Positions 33,152 to 33,154 of a stretch of DNA of 33,154 bases are shown in pieces. The stretch's first letter is position 1. Each line of letters starts with the position of its first letter. The translations under genes and the position numbers were made by a program. Source of the stretch: Corynebacterium sp. (GTDB lineage: Bacteria > Actinomycetota > Actinomycetes > Mycobacteriales > Mycobacteriaceae); NCBI RefSeq assembly GCF_022712195.1, contig NZ_JALAGY010000034.1:1-33154 (forward strand). The letters run 5' to 3'. A model generated the notes under the pieces. The model did not search any database. It was not told where the DNA came from and was given only the letters and a program-made list of their open reading frames with translations.

Positions 33152-33154
33152 CCG

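Overview
This is a GC-rich chromosomal window (about two thirds G+C) from a high-GC Corynebacterium or a very close relative. Several gene neighbourhoods match, from memory, the known Corynebacterium glutamicum order: thyA-folA-mrx1, mctB-mctC, fkbA-gltA-serC, and cspB-rpf1 with DUF2771, MFS and SpoU-methylase genes between. The echA6-ctpE pair is also linked in Mycobacterium tuberculosis. Leaderless starts with a TANNNT box about 7 bases upstream fit an actinobacterium.

Layout. 1-1153: the shrunken remains of thyA, intact folA, and a mycoredoxin. 1406-4793: acetate/pyruvate/propionate uptake (mctBC), then a CPA2 antiporter. 4849-4979: tRNA-Arg(CCT) with a strong hairpin. 5001-8987: a small unassigned minus-strand ORF, then a TetR-bPH2-bPH2 cassette whose last gene is an unusual fusion of a three-bPH2 (YdbT-like) protein with a complete DUF418 membrane protein. 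8977-12962 (minus): an MMPL transporter and a luciferase-like monooxygenase/FMN reductase pair behind a RosR-type palindrome. 12999-16156 (minus): echA6-ctpE. 16322-17203 (minus): an aldo/keto reductase ending in a 12-bp tandem repeat. 17289-20244: an XRE regulator, a membrane protein and a NatAB-type ABC exporter. 20315-22647: a solo OHCU-decarboxylase-like gene, fkbA and gltA. 22978-26297: serC, sepH and a DUF6928-like gene. 26426-28727 (minus): an rRNA methylase and a purine permease. 28778-31628: a glutaminyl cyclase lipoprotein, an MFS protein and a DUF2771 protein. 31652-33132: cspB-type cold shock gene (minus) and rpf1 (plus), divergent.

How it fits together. The core is housekeeping: one-carbon metabolism, citrate synthase, serine synthesis, division and resuscitation. 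CRP/GlxR-like sites in front of mctBC, between gltA and serC, and between csp and rpf suggest shared cAMP control of carbon uptake, TCA entry and growth resumption. Accessory material lies mainly at 5-13 kb and 16-20 kb: membrane-defence or export cassettes with their own regulators and a redox-responsive flavin monooxygenase pair. The most unusual items are the in-frame-collapsed thyA, the bPH2::DUF418 fusion, the RosR-type operator, and the phased TAACG repeats beside a perfect GlxR site upstream of rpf. I saw no phage, IS element, CRISPR array or integrase.
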